In this document: piece after piece, positions 1-14,441 of the stretch
Layout of the letters: each line of letters starts with the position of its first letter
How positions within the stretch are numbered: the stretch's first letter is position 1
The notes under the pieces: generated by a model
What the model was told of the DNA's origin: nothing
The model's database searches: none
What the model saw: the letters and a program-made list of their open reading frames with translations, nothing else
Made by a program: the position numbers and the translations under genes
Origin: an uncultured Jannaschia sp.
GTDB lineage: Bacteria > Pseudomonadota > Alphaproteobacteria > Rhodobacterales > Rhodobacteraceae
Reading direction: 5' to 3'
DNA: 64,000 nucleotides
Assembly (NCBI RefSeq): GCF_947494055.1
Contig: NZ_CANLTR010000004.1
Coordinates: 1 to 64,000 of the forward strand

Positions 1-59
1 TCCCTCCTCGCTCTCGGCATCATGCCGATCTTGCGCGGATCATCCACTCATAGCCCCTG

Positions 60-700
60 TTCAGATTTCCCCAGCCACCTCTCCTCCTTGCGGCCCCATT
101 CGTCGGCTCCGATCGACACCAGGACGCATTGCTTTTCCTCAGCCATGCGCGGCCGGAAGTAGACGCCGTCCGCCCAGATGTAGACGATGCGCCGAGGTCG
201 CGACGCTGCCAACCTTCATACTCCTTCAACCACGCAGCCTTCAGCTGCGAGATCGTGGTCGAGCACAGCCCCGCCGCGTTCGGGCCGAGCAAGGCCGCAA
301 GCGCCTCCTGGAAGTCGGCAGTGGAAATGCCCTTGAGGTAAAGCCAGGCCAGCAGCTCCTCGACGACTTCGCCTTGCGCAGGTAGGGCGGCAGGATGGCC
401 GAGGTGAACCGGACCTTCTCCACCCCGTCGCCGTGGTCTCGCACCCGAGGCACCTTCACCGGCACCGGGCCGATCCCGGTCATGACCTCGCGCTCAGGCA
501 GATGACCATGCCGGACAAGCCGCGCGCCCGTCCTCGGTCGTCGCATCGGCATGGGCCGACATCAGCGCGGCCAGCTCCGCCTCCAGCGCCTGCTCGATCA
601 GCCGGCGCACGCCGGATCGCAGGAGGTCCGTCAGCGGATCGGGCGAAAATCCAGATGGGTCGGGAAGCTCGGTGATGGTAGCTTTCGTCCTGTGGCATAT
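60..700 (-). pseudogene. IS256-family transposase fragment, frameshifted
   Basis: The minus strand encodes recognisable N-terminal IS256-family transposase sequence, but in pieces from different frames. An N-terminal helix with LTDLLRSGVRRLIEQALEAE and an EDGRA element is in one frame (about 690-510). The stretch GIGPVPVKVPRVRDHGDG and RFTSAILPPYLRKAKS follows in a second frame (about 510-370). The stretch LLGPNAAGLCSTTISQLKAAW returns to the first frame (about 292-200). The catalytic-Asp motif YIWADGVYF is in yet another frame near 160-180. At least three frameshifts are therefore needed, and the C-terminal half of a roughly 400-residue transposase is not seen before the window edge. It cannot make an active transposase. 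The family call rests on motif recall and is fairly secure; the exact ends are not. Confidence 0.8.
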
Positions 701-893
701 CCCTTTCCCGGCAGAGAATTGAGGCGCGTGAACAACGCCGTGATATGCCGCCCTCAGGGCCATCACCACTTTCAGCTATAGTTCTACATCCGGTGGCTGG
801 AGGCGCGACTGGACGGAATGCAGCCGATACTGTTGGAAAAGTCCGCCCGTGGACGGGCTTGGAAGCGGGCCTGATCTGGGGGACTGCCTTCTT

Positions 894-1451
894 TTAGGCG
901 GTTTTGGGTGCCACAGGTATCAGCTTCGCCATCTTCCGGAAGTTCTAGGCTGTCGCGGCGAGAAGGAACTCGTCTTTCGCTTCGTTCGGTCCTCTGAGGC
1001 GCAGCCGGTCGAGTTCTAGGATGCGCTTAAGGTGCGCGAAGAGCATCTCGACCTTTTTCCGGGCGTAGCTCGAGGCAACATAGGCATCCGTCTTGGCGAT
1101 CGCGCGGGCCCTGTCCCGCGCGTCCTCATGGAGGTGGCACGCGATCTTGCGGATGGCCTAGACCGGCGTGCACCGCGCCCTGAGGGCGCAGACCGAGTAG
1201 TCAGCCTTGCTGGCGAAGTAGCGGTAGGTGTTGTCCTTGCACAAGCCGAAGTGCGGCTTGGTCATCGTGCTCCAGTACTTCTTGAGCTTCTTACCGTTCA
1301 GGCATGTGTACTCGTTCGCTTGTGCGTCGAAGACGAAGTCCGTTGCCTGGAAGGCACCGTCCTTGCGCGTGGTCTTGTCGAAGACGGGGATGTGCGGCTC
1401 AATTTTCTGCTCCCCGACAAGCCTCAAGCCAATCAATAGGTCCTGAGCCTA
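894..1451 (-). pseudogene. IS1182-family transposase, C-terminal remnant with two internal amber codons
   Basis: One minus-strand frame reads the C-terminal third of an IS1182-type DDE transposase. It has EPHIPVFDKTTRKDG, then a CxxC-type stretch (CALRARC), then KKVEMLFAHLKRIL carrying the usual catalytic Glu, and finally RLRGPNEAKDEFLLAATA and NFRKMAKLIP before the stop at 894-896. The frame is interrupted by TAG at 1158-1160 and at 945-947. Relatives usually carry Gln at the second site (AAxAQN), so that one is probably a C-to-T change of CAG; the first may be the same. No N-terminal two-thirds is recognisable upstream. This is a dead remnant. Confidence 0.82.
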
Positions 1452-1858
1452 AAATCCGCCATGTCGCGCACCCGAATTTTCAGCAGGTAGTTTAAGTCGA
1501 CGGCGACCGCACCCCCGCCGGTCCGATCATGCGGATGGTCATCGCCATGCGGGCCTTCTGCTGGGCGACGACAGGCTTGGCCCTTTGCGCGCACCGCCGA
1601 TTTCTCGGCATTGGCGCGGCGGGTGCGCATCGGCGATCTGTCCGCCCCGTGGTAGAGGCCCGCCGCCGTTATCGCCCAGCCCAGACACGCGAACAGGTCG
1701 GCAAAAATGCCTGCCGCGAGGAGGGCCTCGCGGAAGTCCCGGAAGTTATTCGCATCCGGCACCTGAATCTCGAGTTTGCGCTGGAAGCACAGCATCTACG
1801 ACGGTTGTTCGGACCATTGTCTACCCAACAACCTGAGCCATCCGTGACCCACACACGC
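1452..1858. other. intergenic decayed sequence, no recognisable gene
   Basis: About 400 bases between the IS1182 remnant and the clpA terminator. Open frames exist on both strands, for example a minus-strand frame at 1433-1795, but none gives a protein I recognise. The frame that overlaps the transposase tail is a different one. It is probably further mobile-element debris. Confidence 0.5.
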
Positions 1859-1884
1859 AAAAACCCCCGCCGGAAAAGCGGGGG
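1859..1884 (-). terminator. intrinsic terminator of clpA
   Basis: On the minus strand CCCCCGC (1870-1864 side) pairs with GCGGGGG around a short TTTTCCG-type loop, followed directly by TTTTT (1863-1859). It lies 27 bases past the clpA stop. This is a classical GC-rich stem with a U-tract. Confidence 0.85.
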
Positions 1885-1910
1885 CTCCAGCATCTCAAAG
1901 CGTCCTAGGT

Positions 1911-4250
<2,340 letters not shown>

Positions 4251-4397
4251 GATGTTCTCCTGCCTGTCTGCGGTCGACGGGACTGTAGGCCGCGTTTATT
4301 TAAGTTTTGGTTGTTGGCCCGAAGGCTTCAACCCTTTTTCGTCGTACTTCGCCGCCCCTGACCCGATTGTTATCCGATAGCGCCGCGCGGACACGCA

Positions 4398-5159
4398 TCA
4401 GAATGCGTCCTTCGCGGCACGGGCCGCGGCAAATGTCTCGATATCGGGTTCGCCGTCCGTGCCAGTCGCCGCTTTGACTTCTGCGACATGAGCCCGGAGA
4501 AACGGGTTGGTGTTGCGCTCGTCTCCGAGCGTCGACGGAACGGAAGGGCGACCCTTTCCACGTAGCCCCTCGACCTCGGTGATCCTAGAAATAAGGAAAT
4601 CGTTATCCGGTTCAAGTGTCTTGGCGAAGGCCAGGTTGGTGATGGTGTATTCATGCCCCGACGCGATCAGTGTCTCGTCGGGTAGATCGCCGAATTGCGC
4701 AAGCGATGCATGCATTTGCGCCGCCTGGCCCTCGAACAGTCGGCCGCACCCGGCCGCCATCAGGCTATCGCCGGTGAAGGCCACGCCGTCGAACAGGTAG
4801 GCGATATGCCCGATCGTGTGACCCGACACGTCGATGACTCGACCCGTCTCCGTTCCGATCTTGACTGCATCGCCGGGTTTCAGCGCGTGATCGAGGCTCG
4901 GCAGACGATGCGCATCGGCCGCAGCGCCCCAGACCTCCGCCCCCGTCGCCGCGCGAAGCTCGGCCACGCCCTGCACGTGATCGTCGTGATGGTGCGTCAG
5001 AAGGATGTCGGTCAGGGCCCACCCGCGGCGGTCGAGTTCGGCTCGGATCGGCGCCGCCTCGGGCACGTCCACGACCGCCACGCGGTCGCCGGATCGGAAC
5101 AGGAAGGCGTAATTATCGCGCAGGCAGGGGATGGTCACGAGGTCGGTCGCGAGGGTCAT
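4398..5159 (-). CDS. gloB: hydroxyacylglutathione hydrolase (glyoxalase II)
   Basis: Hydrolyses S-lactoylglutathione to D-lactate and glutathione, the second step of methylglyoxal detoxification. The metallo-beta-lactamase metal motif THHHDDH is near residue 54. The later ligands are in SGHTIGH, in FTGDSL (bridging Asp) and in SGHEYT, and the family C-terminal NPFLR element is present. The frame is open further upstream, but I place the start at the internal ATG ([12 protein letters not shown]). It gives the usual length of about 254 residues and leaves a 58-base divergent promoter gap to the methyltransferase gene. It lies upstream of clpA in the same direction, 147 bases away, so it may or may not be co-transcribed. 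Confidence 0.93.
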   Translation of the reverse strand: MTLATDLVTIPCLRDNYAFLFRSGDRVAVVDVPEAAPIRAELDRRGWALTDILLTHHHDDHVQGVAELRAATGAEVWGAAADAHRLPSLDHALKPGDAVKIGTETGRVIDVSGHTIGHIAYLFDGVAFTGDSLMAAGCGRLFEGQAAQMHASLAQFGDLPDETLIASGHEYTITNLAFAKTLEPDNDFLISRITEVEGLRGKGRPSVPSTLGDERNTNPFLRAHVAEVKAATGTDGEPDIETFAAARAAKDAF

Positions 5160-5217
5160 GCATTTCTCCGTGGCTCGGGCTACCATGCCACGAGGAAAAC
5201 GAAGGGCAACGCCGATC

Positions 5218-5988
5218 ATGCATCTCGACGTGCTGGACCTCCGACATTTCTACTACCGGACCCGGCTCGGCCGAGCGGCGCAGAAGGCGGTGCGCGACCG
5301 CCTCCTCGCGCTCTGGCCGGAGGCGAAGGGTCAGACAGTGGCGGGGTTCGGCTTCGCCGTGCCCCTCCTGCGACCCTATCTCGGTGCCGCCCGCCGGGTC
5401 ATCGGGCTCATGCCCGCGCCGCAGGGCGTGATGCACTGGCCGGCGGGGATGGCGAATGTCTCTACGCTGGTGGAGGAGACGCTCTGGCCCATCGACACGG
5501 GACTGGTCGACAAGCTGGTCCTGCTGCACGGGCTCGAGACGTCCGAGAACCCGCCCGCGCTTCTCGAGGAGTGCTCCCGCGTACTAGGACCGGGCGGACG
5601 TGCCGTCTTCATCGTGCCGAACCGCTCCGGTCTCTGGGCCCGGCGGGATAGAACGCCGTTCGGTTACGGCCGCCCCTACTCGCTGAGCCAGCTCGAAGCG
5701 CAGGTGAAGGGCGCGGGCCTCGTGCCGGAGCGTCATGCCGCGGCCCTCTTCGCGCCGCCCTCGGGGGGCAATTTCTGGCTGCGCTCGGGCGGAATGATCG
5801 AGCGGATGGGGCAGCGCCTCTCCCGTTCGGGCGGAGGCGGCGTGATCCTGCTCGAGGTATCGAAGCAAGTGCCGGCCCGGCCGCGCAGCGGTCTGGCCGA
5901 ACGCGTGCGCCGCCCGCTCCGCGTACTCGAGGGCGTGCCGGAGCCGACCGCGACGGGGCGTCTCTCCGACCAGCCGGGCAGGGCCTAG
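5218..5988 (+). CDS. class I SAM-dependent methyltransferase-like protein
   Basis: A 256-residue protein beginning [18 protein letters not shown]. It resembles the methyltransferase usually found divergent from gloB in Rhodobacteraceae. The region [21 protein letters not shown] (about 40-60) occupies the place of the SAM-binding motif I, although the glycine pattern is weak. [18 protein letters not shown] and [20 protein letters not shown] match the post-motif helix and the motif III region of type-11 methyltransferases. The substrate is unknown. The start was chosen at 5218 rather than the upstream in-frame codons because it fits family N-termini and avoids running into gloB. Its last four bases overlap the end of the convergent membrane gene. 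Confidence 0.75.
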   Translation: MHLDVLDLRHFYYRTRLGRAAQKAVRDRLLALWPEAKGQTVAGFGFAVPLLRPYLGAARRVIGLMPAPQGVMHWPAGMANVSTLVEETLWPIDTGLVDKLVLLHGLETSENPPALLEECSRVLGPGGRAVFIVPNRSGLWARRDRTPFGYGRPYSLSQLEAQVKGAGLVPERHAAALFAPPSGGNFWLRSGGMIERMGQRLSRSGGGGVILLEVSKQVPARPRSGLAERVRRPLRVLEGVPEPTATGRLSDQPGRA

Positions 5989-6341
5989 GTGTTCAGTCCC
6001 GGCATCTGCGCGGATCGCGGCCCTGGGGCGACCGGGGGCGTGGCGCCGGCAGCGGGGTCGCGCCGATCGAGCCCGTTTCGCCGGGCGCGCAGCCGTGTCG
6101 CGATGCCGATCATGCTGATACCGACAAAGAACACCTGGATGACCAGCGTCGCGATGTTGAACGCGTGCACGAGGCTGGACAGGACCAGCAGGGAGGCCGC
6201 CAGGTTCAGCACGAAGTAGGGTGTCGTCGCGGGGGTCAGTACGCGCGAGGTCAGCAACACGTAATTTGTTACGTAGAGCGTCGCGCCCAGGATGCCGCAG
6301 ACCTGCGACGGGGCCGTGACGGTCTGGACCATCTGCAACAT
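5985..6341 (-). CDS. small CBU_0592-like integral membrane protein
   Basis: This 118-residue protein has three hydrophobic segments (about 12-32, 40-60 and 65-88) and a polar, Pro/Arg-rich tail. Sequence elements [16 protein letters not shown] and [16 protein letters not shown] fit the CBU_0592-type small membrane family as I remember it. No function is established. It converges on the methyltransferase gene with a four-base overlap and is divergent from the F1 ATP synthase operon. Confidence 0.7.
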   Translation of the reverse strand: MLQMVQTVTAPSQVCGILGATLYVTNYVLLTSRVLTPATTPYFVLNLAASLLVLSSLVHAFNIATLVIQVFFVGISMIGIATRLRARRNGLDRRDPAAGATPPVAPGPRSAQMPGLNT

Positions 6342-6495
6342 GACGCAACATCCCTTCGCCGTGCCCGTTTACCATGGAGGGCCGCCCCGCTTCGGTAGCA
6401 CCCGGCGGGAACGCTTTGGAGTAAGGGTTTCCTCACGTCGCCCAGCATCCGGGAGGGGCCGTTCGACGGCGGACGTACGAAGCACAGGGTCGCAG

Positions 6496-6524
6496 TTGCA
6501 GGGTCCGGACCCCTCTGCTAGAGG
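6496..6524 (+). promoter_or_regulatory. sigma70-like promoter for the F1 ATP synthase operon
   Basis: TTGCAG (6496-6501), a 17-base spacer and TAGAGG (6519-6524), about 95 bases before the atpH start. The TTGnnn-N17-TAGAnn shape matches the two other candidates in this window, at 48688 and 55962. Confidence 0.55.
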
Positions 6525-6620
6525 GAGCGCGATTTCGTGATCCGGCCCTTTTGGGGCAGGGTCTGACGTGGGCCGATCCCGGGGAATTCGGGGGCCGGAA
6601 AGACAGTCGAAAGGGTGGAC

Positions 6621-7181
6621 GTGTCCGAACCAGCTTCGATCTCAACGGGGATAGCTCAGCGTTATGCGCAAGCCGTCTTCGAGCTTAGCCGCGAGGGGGA
6701 TGACCTCGGTAAACTCGAGGCGGACGTGATCGCGCTCGACGAGGCGATCCGGTCCTCCGCCGACCTGCGCGGCGTGTTGGTCTCGCCGCTTGTCAGCCGC
6801 GGGGATCAGGGCGCGGCTATAGGCGCGCTGGCCGACAGGATGGGGCTGGGCGACGTGCTGGCGAACACGCTGCGACTGATGGCGTCCAAACGCCGCCTTT
6901 TCGTCGTGCCGAACATGATCGCGGTCCTCAAGGACATGCTCTCCGAGCAGCGCGGCGAGGTCACGGCCGAGGTGCGGACGGCCAAGGCGCTCAGCGACGC
7001 GCAGGCTGGCAAGCTGGCTCAGGCGCTGAAGTCTTCGACGGGCAAGGATGTCCGCCTCGACGTTACCGTGGACGACGCCCTGATCGGCGGTCTCGTGGTC
7101 AAGATCGGCTCGCAGATGATCGACACGTCGGTCCGCGCGAAGCTCAATGCACTCCAGAATACGATGAAAGAGGTTCGGTAA
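6621..7181 (+). CDS. atpH: ATP synthase F1 subunit delta
   Basis: The delta subunit links the F1 head to the b/b' peripheral stalk. The product is about 186 residues, all-alpha at the N-terminus ([14 protein letters not shown]), with the conserved C-terminal element [21 protein letters not shown]. An in-frame GTG at 6615 is also possible. I prefer GTG 6621 (MSEPASIS...) because it matches the usual Rhodobacteraceae N-terminus and leaves the AAAGGG ribosome site five to six bases away. It is first in the operon; its TAA overlaps the atpA ATG by one base (TAATG). Confidence 0.94.
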   Translation: MSEPASISTGIAQRYAQAVFELSREGDDLGKLEADVIALDEAIRSSADLRGVLVSPLVSRGDQGAAIGALADRMGLGDVLANTLRLMASKRRLFVVPNMIAVLKDMLSEQRGEVTAEVRTAKALSDAQAGKLAQALKSSTGKDVRLDVTVDDALIGGLVVKIGSQMIDTSVRAKLNALQNTMKEVR

Positions 7182-8719
7182 TGGCGATCCAGGCTGCGGA
7201 AATCTCCGCGATCCTCAAGGACCAGATCAAGAATTTCGGCCAGGAAGCCGAAGTCGCGGAAGTTGGCCGCGTGCTGTCCGTGGGCGACGGGATCGCGCGG
7301 GTCTACGGGCTCGACAACGTCAAGGCCGGCGAGATGGTCGAATTTCCGGGCGGCCTGCAGGGGATGGCGCTGAACCTCGAGAGCGACAACGTCGGCGTCG
7401 TGATCTTCGGGCCGGATGGCGGCATCAAGGAAGGCGACACCGTCAAGCGGACCAACTCGATCGTGGACGTTCCGGCGGGCGACGCCCTGCTCGGCCGGGT
7501 CGTGGATGGCCTCGGCAACCCGCTCGACGGCAAGGGCCCGATCAACACGACGGAGCGCCGCGTTGCCGACGTGAAGGCACCGGGCATCATCCCGCGCCAA
7601 TCCGTGCACGAACCGATGGCCACTGGCCTCAAGGCCGTCGACGCGATGATCCCGATCGGCCGCGGCCAGCGCGAGCTCATCATCGGTGACCGTCAGACCG
7701 GCAAGTCCGCCGTGGCGATGGACACGATCCTCAACCAGAAGAGCTACAACGACGCCGCCGGCGACGACGAGTCAAAGAAGCTCTACTGCGTCTACGTCGC
7801 GATCGGCCAGAAACGCTCCACCGTCGCGCAGCTCGTGAAGCGTCTCGAGGAAACGGGCGCGATCGACTATTCCATCGTCGTCGCCGCTACCGCGTCCGAT
7901 CCGGCGCCGATGCAGTTCCTGGCGCCCTACGCCGCAACCGCGATGGCCGAGTATTTCCGCGACAACGGCCGCCACGCCCTGATCGTCTATGACGATCTCT
8001 CCAAGCAGGCCGTGGCCTACCGCCAGATGTCGCTGCTCCTGCGCCGCCCGCCCGGGCGCGAAGCCTATCCGGGTGACGTCTTCTATCTGCACTCGCGCCT
8101 GCTGGAGCGCTCGGCGAAGCTCAACGCCGACAACGGCTCGGGCTCGCTCACCGCGCTGCCGATCATCGAGACGCAGGGCGGCGACGTGTCGGCGTTTATC
8201 CCGACCAACGTGATCTCGATCACCGACGGCCAGATCTTCCTCGAGACGGAGCTGTTCTACCAGGGCATCCGTCCCGCCGTGAACACCGGCCTGTCGGTCT
8301 CCCGCGTCGGTTCCTCCGCGCAGACGAACGCGATGAAGTCGGTCGCCGGCCCGGTGAAACTGTCGCTTGCGCAGTACCGCGAGATGGCCGCCTTCGCGCA
8401 GTTCGGCTCCGACCTCGACCCGGCGACCCAGCGGCTCCTGTCGCGCGGCGCGCGCCTGACCGAGCTCATGAAGCAGCCGCAATACTCGCCGCTGACCAAT
8501 GCCGAGATCGTCTGCGTCATCTATGCCGGTACGAACGGCTATCTCGACAAGGTCGACGTCAAGGATGTCGGCCGTTGGGAGCAGGGGCTTCTCAAGCATC
8601 TGCGCGGGCCGGCAAAGGGCGTCCTCGACTTCATCACGACGGAGGACCCGAAGGTGAAGGGCGACGCCGAGGACAAGATCAAGGCGGCGATCGACGACTA
8701 CGCCAAGAGCTTCGGCTAA
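7181..8719 (+). CDS. atpA: ATP synthase F1 subunit alpha
   Basis: Non-catalytic nucleotide-binding subunit of the F1 hexamer, 512 residues (normal). It shows the P-loop GDRQTGKS near residue 170, [15 protein letters not shown], the family signature [17 protein letters not shown] and the arginine-finger region around SVSRVG. Second gene of atpHAGDC. Confidence 0.98.
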   Translation: MAIQAAEISAILKDQIKNFGQEAEVAEVGRVLSVGDGIARVYGLDNVKAGEMVEFPGGLQGMALNLESDNVGVVIFGPDGGIKEGDTVKRTNSIVDVPAGDALLGRVVDGLGNPLDGKGPINTTERRVADVKAPGIIPRQSVHEPMATGLKAVDAMIPIGRGQRELIIGDRQTGKSAVAMDTILNQKSYNDAAGDDESKKLYCVYVAIGQKRSTVAQLVKRLEETGAIDYSIVVAATASDPAPMQFLAPYAATAMAEYFRDNGRHALIVYDDLSKQAVAYRQMSLLLRRPPGREAYPGDVFYLHSRLLERSAKLNADNGSGSLTALPIIETQGGDVSAFIPTNVISITDGQIFLETELFYQGIRPAVNTGLSVSRVGSSAQTNAMKSVAGPVKLSLAQYREMAAFAQFGSDLDPATQRLLSRGARLTELMKQPQYSPLTNAEIVCVIYAGTNGYLDKVDVKDVGRWEQGLLKHLRGPAKGVLDFITTEDPKVKGDAEDKIKAAIDDYAKSFG

Positions 8720-8730
8720 GGGGGCCCTCA

Positions 8731-11083
<2,353 letters not shown>

Positions 11084-11086
11084 GCC

Positions 11087-11494
11087 ATGCGGTTCGAACT
11101 CGTCTCACCCGAGCGGCGGCTGGCATCGGTCGACGATGCCCGTGCCGTGCGCATCCCCGGCGCGGACGGGGACCTGACCGCGATGGCCGACCACGCACCG
11201 ACCATCACCTCCCTGCGCCCCGGCATCCTGACGGTCGAGGGGCCGAACGGCGAGGAGAGCTATGCCGTCACAGGCGGCTTCGCCGAGATCGGCGCGGGCG
11301 TCACCGTGCTGGCCGAACGGGCCCGGCACGTGAACGACGTCACGCAGGAAATGTTCGACGATTGGGTGGCGGAGGCGCATCGCTCGCATGCCGACGCGTC
11401 CGACGATGGCGTGGATTCGGCGGCCAAGCTGCTCGCCGACATGGTCGCGATGGGTGGGCATATCGGGCTGAACACGAACCAGCCCAACCTCTAG
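11087..11494 (+). CDS. atpC: ATP synthase F1 subunit epsilon
   Basis: A 135-residue subunit, mostly the N-terminal beta-sandwich that contacts the c-ring and gamma ([53 protein letters not shown]). The C-terminal part is short and less helical than in enteric epsilon, as is common in alphaproteobacteria. It starts three bases after atpD and ends the F1 operon. Confidence 0.95.
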   Translation: MRFELVSPERRLASVDDARAVRIPGADGDLTAMADHAPTITSLRPGILTVEGPNGEESYAVTGGFAEIGAGVTVLAERARHVNDVTQEMFDDWVAEAHRSHADASDDGVDSAAKLLADMVAMGGHIGLNTNQPNL

Positions 11495-11515
11495 GCGCAA
11501 TTGCCGGACGACATG

Positions 11516-11546
11516 GAGGGCCCCTGACTTCGGTTCGGGGCCTTCA
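11516..11546 (+). terminator. probable terminator of the F1 ATP synthase operon
   Basis: GAGGGCCCC (11516-11524) pairs with GGGGCCTTC (11537-11545), including one G-U pair, around a 12-base loop. It sits 22 bases past the atpC stop. There is no clear U-tract, so it may be partial, with read-through into the lectin gene. Confidence 0.5.
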
Positions 11547-11619
11547 CCATTTCGATACCCCTGTCCCGGTATCCGACGGGATGTTGGCCATCTTTTCGGC
11601 GACGGGGGGGGCGGACGCG

Positions 11620-11970
11620 ATGCGCAAGCTTCAGAACCATCTCATCGGCATCCGTCAGGGCAGCGAGACCCTATTCTCCCATTTCGAGAATGGCGGGGAG
11701 ATGTGGGCCGGGCGCGGTTCTCGCGAAGTCCGACGTCGGGTGACGTTCGACGCGCCGTTCAAGACCCCGCCCGCCGTGATGACCGCACTCGCCATGTTCG
11801 ACATCGACGCCGCGACGAACGCACGGGCCGATCTCACCCATGCGAATGTCGACGCGTCCGGCTTCGACCTCATCGTCCGGACCTGGGGAGATACCCGCAT
11901 TGCCCGGATCCGTGCCGACTGGACCGCCATCGGCGAGATCCGCGGCGAGGACGAATGGGACGTCGATTGA
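11620..11970 (+). CDS. H-type lectin domain protein
   Basis: A protein of about 116 residues covering one H-type lectin fold. It shows LFSHFENGGEMWAGRG, VTFDAPFKTPPAVMTALAMFDID, NVDASGFDLIVRTWGDTRIAR and a final ADWTAIGEI. The family binds N-acetylgalactosamine in animal examples; the bacterial role is unknown. There is no signal peptide, so it is predicted cytosolic. The ATG at 11620 is chosen because the conserved domain begins immediately after it; an upstream ATG at 11581 would add 13 residues. It follows atpC in the same direction and may be partly co-transcribed. Confidence 0.8.
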   Translation: MRKLQNHLIGIRQGSETLFSHFENGGEMWAGRGSREVRRRVTFDAPFKTPPAVMTALAMFDIDAATNARADLTHANVDASGFDLIVRTWGDTRIARIRADWTAIGEIRGEDEWDVD

Positions 11971-12079
11971 GCCGCGCCGGGCGGGAGCCTTCTTGTGACC
12001 GCCTGAAGAAATAGGGCCCGCGCGCGGACGGCGCCCACAAGCCGAGGTCCGGAGTATCGCCGAGGCCCGGAGCTGCCCG

Positions 12080-12946
12080 TCAGAGCACGACCCGGTGTTC
12101 CGCTTGGCCCCGCGTGGGCATGTCGGTCGCGACCCACGTGAAACCGCCGCCCGGCTGATGTTCGAGCGCGCCGTCCGCCAGCCCCTCGGTGGCCGAGGTC
12201 ACGTACATCGAGCGCAAGTCGTCACCGCCGAAGGCAGGGCAGGTGACATGCGCCGCGCCGCAATCGAGGGCGACGCGAAACCGTCCGTCCGGCCCATGGC
12301 ATGCGATGCGCCATCCGCCCCATTGCGCGATCCAGAGGTTGCCCTCCGCGTCGCAGACCGCGCCGTCCGGGTTCAGGCCCACGCCGGAGAAGTCCGCAAA
12401 AATCTCGGGCTTCCCCGACGGCCAGCCCGCGCGGTCGATATGCTGCTTCCAGATCGCGCCCTTGGCGGTGTCGGCGAAATAGGCGGTGTCCCCGTCCGGC
12501 GAGAAGCAGATCGCGTTCGGGATCGTTGTGTCGCGGTAGAGCTTGCGCACTTCACCCCGGAAGTAGCGGTAGATCGCGCCGGCCCCGGGCTCGGCTTTCT
12601 TGCCCATCGTGCCGATCCAGAATCCACCGAGCGGATCGGCACGGCCGTCGTTGGACCGCGTCACCGCGTCGTCGGCCTCGAGCGGCGCGACCCGCTCGCG
12701 CGCGCCACTCTCTATGTCGAAGTGCCACAAACCGGTTTCCCCCGCCACGAGCAGAGTCGCCTCGTCGATCCAGCCTGCGGCCGAGACCATCTCGTCCCAT
12801 TGCCATTCGAGCGGCCCGGACGCGTTTCGGGACAGTATCCGGGCCGCAGTGATGTCGAACCAGAAGAGCTGCTTCCGCGTCGGATGCCAGAGCGGTCCTT
12901 CCCCCAGGGTGCAGACACGGTCATCGAAATGCTGTGCATGTGTCAT
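12080..12946 (-). CDS. SMP-30/gluconolactonase-type sugar lactonase
   Basis: Probably opens the sugar-1,5- or 1,4-lactone made by the adjacent dehydrogenase. The 288-residue six-bladed propeller has the metal ligands in the expected places: Glu in TLGEGPLWHP (about 17), Asn/Asp in RSNDGRADPLGGFWIGTM (about 97), Asn in PNAICFSPDG (about 143) and Asp in GVGLNPDGAVCD (about 195). It is the last gene of the leftward sugar unit and overlaps the aldolase gene by four bases (ATGA), which suggests translational coupling. Galactonolactonase is the best guess from context; arabinonolactonase is an alternative. Confidence 0.88.
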   Translation of the reverse strand: MTHAQHFDDRVCTLGEGPLWHPTRKQLFWFDITAARILSRNASGPLEWQWDEMVSAAGWIDEATLLVAGETGLWHFDIESGARERVAPLEADDAVTRSNDGRADPLGGFWIGTMGKKAEPGAGAIYRYFRGEVRKLYRDTTIPNAICFSPDGDTAYFADTAKGAIWKQHIDRAGWPSGKPEIFADFSGVGLNPDGAVCDAEGNLWIAQWGGWRIACHGPDGRFRVALDCGAAHVTCPAFGGDDLRSMYVTSATEGLADGALEHQPGGGFTWVATDMPTRGQAEHRVVL

Positions 12947-13563
12947 TCGCGGCCCTCCCGCTCTGCCGCGCGGTCGTAGGCCTCGACGATGCGGCGGGCC
13001 CGTGCGGCGATCTCGTCGACGGGAAGGCCAGGCACGTAGCAGGCCGTGCCCAGCCCGAAGCCGTCGGCACCCGCGTCGAGCCAGGCCGCAAAATTCTCCG
13101 GTCCCGCGCCGCCCACGGCGTAGACCGTCGTGCCCGGCGGCAGGATCGCCCGCATCGCCTTCAGCCCGTCCGGCCCGGCCATCGCGCCCGGAAAGAGCTT
13201 CAGCCCGCTCGCCCCCGCCCGGAGGGCGGCGAGAGCCTCGGTCGGGGTGAAGATGCCCGGCCAGCTCGCGAGCCCGAGCTCGCGCGTCTTGGCGATCACG
13301 TCGGCGTCGCAGTTCGGCGACACGATCAACTGGCCGCCCGCCTCGGCAACGGAATGCACCTCGTTGGTCGAGAGCACGGTTCCGGCGCCGATCGTCGCAG
13401 CCTTCCCGTGCGCCGCGACCATCCCGGCGATGGAGCGCAGCGGCTCGGGCGAGTTCAGTGGCACCTCGATCGTGGTGATACCCGCCGCGATCAATGCACC
13501 GCAGGCCGGCACGGCGTCATCGGGCGTGATGCCCCGCAGAATTGCTATGAGCGGTCGGGTCAC
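12943..13563 (-). CDS. dgoA: 2-dehydro-3-deoxy-6-phosphogalactonate aldolase
   Basis: Class I aldolase cleaving KDPGal to pyruvate and glyceraldehyde 3-phosphate. The 206-residue TIM-barrel has the KDPG-aldolase family features: RGITPDDA, the catalytic Glu in TTIEVPLNSPEPLRSI (about 38), GAGTVLS, SPNCDADVI and the Schiff-base Lys in ASGLKLFPG (about 126). The SPN version of the motif and the pairing with dgoK point to KDPGal rather than KDPG. The start is a GTG inside a GTGA overlap with the end of dgoK; the long upstream in-frame extension lies inside dgoK and is not used. Confidence 0.92.
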   Translation of the reverse strand: MTRPLIAILRGITPDDAVPACGALIAAGITTIEVPLNSPEPLRSIAGMVAAHGKAATIGAGTVLSTNEVHSVAEAGGQLIVSPNCDADVIAKTRELGLASWPGIFTPTEALAALRAGASGLKLFPGAMAGPDGLKAMRAILPPGTTVYAVGGAGPENFAAWLDAGADGFGLGTACYVPGLPVDEIAARARRIVEAYDRAAEREGRE

Positions 13564-14441
13564 GACACCTCCCTGGCTGCGGCGAGGCCCGCGCGGGTCA
13601 TCTCGTCCGCAGGCAGGATGATCGGCTGCAATCCCTGCGCGCGCAAGGCCGCATCGTAGGCCGGCGTCGTCGCGGCCGACCCTGTGACGATCACCTCGCG
13701 GCCGAGCCACCACGGCTTCGTCGCGGCGAGCTCCGCACCGAGGAGCAATCCCGACAGGAGGGAGCGCGCGGTCGTGGCGTCCTGTCCCAGCAGGAGGTCG
13801 GCCGCGCGCAACTCGAACAGGCGGGCGGTCAGCATCTCGGGACGAGAGATCGCGTCGGACAGCGCGTCGAGGAACGGCGCCTCCGACCAACCGTCGCCGG
13901 CAAGCGAGTGGCGGAGCACGCTCTGCCCGGCAAGCGTCGCGAAGACCTCGCCGGACATCACCGTGCGGAAGCTGACGATCTCGCCGGCGCTGACATGGAC
14001 CCATTTGGTATGCGTGCCCGGAAGGCAGACGATCCCGTCGAAAGCGGGGTGCCGGCGGAGGATGCCGGCGATCTGGGTTTCCTCGCCGCGCATGACGTCG
14101 AGATGGGGGGCGGTCTGGCTCAGACCCGGCACGATTCGGACGTCGAGGTCCGCATCTTCCGTCGGGACGCGGATCGTGCGGTCAGTCGGCGGCGTACAGG
14201 GCACCGGGGCGTAGGGGGCCTCGATCCAGCCCTGCCGCGCGCCGACCATCCCGCAGGCGAAGATTCCGGCCGGTCCGTCGAGCCAATCGCCTGCAAGTGT
14301 TCGCAACGTCGGCTCGAACATGTCTTGCGTCAATTGATTCATCCCGTCGCCGCTTTCACGCGTATCGAGCGGCGCCTCGTCCTCCATCAACGTCAGGCGG
14401 AGCGCGGACGTGCCCCAATCGGCTGCGATCCAGCGACTCAT
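13560..14441 (-). CDS. dgoK: 2-dehydro-3-deoxygalactonokinase
   Basis: Phosphorylates 2-keto-3-deoxygalactonate before DgoA cleavage. The 293-residue protein begins MSRWIAADWGTSALRL, the first phosphate-binding loop of the ASKHA fold. It continues with GMVGARQGWIEAPY and CLPGTHTKWVHV, a family-specific segment, and then EVIVTGSAATTPAYDAAL near the C-terminus. It overlaps the SDR stop (ATGA) upstream and the aldolase GTG downstream, so three enzymes are coupled in sequence. Confidence 0.93.
   Translation of the reverse strand: MSRWIAADWGTSALRLTLMEDEAPLDTRESGDGMNQLTQDMFEPTLRTLAGDWLDGPAGIFACGMVGARQGWIEAPYAPVPCTPPTDRTIRVPTEDADLDVRIVPGLSQTAPHLDVMRGEETQIAGILRRHPAFDGIVCLPGTHTKWVHVSAGEIVSFRTVMSGEVFATLAGQSVLRHSLAGDGWSEAPFLDALSDAISRPEMLTARLFELRAADLLLGQDATTARSLLSGLLLGAELAATKPWWLGREVIVTGSAATTPAYDAALRAQGLQPIILPADEMTRAGLAAAREVS

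Noticed and set aside
1032..1439. Plus-strand 135-codon frame in the insertion-sequence region
   Set aside because: Antisense of the IS1182 transposase tail; no independent support.
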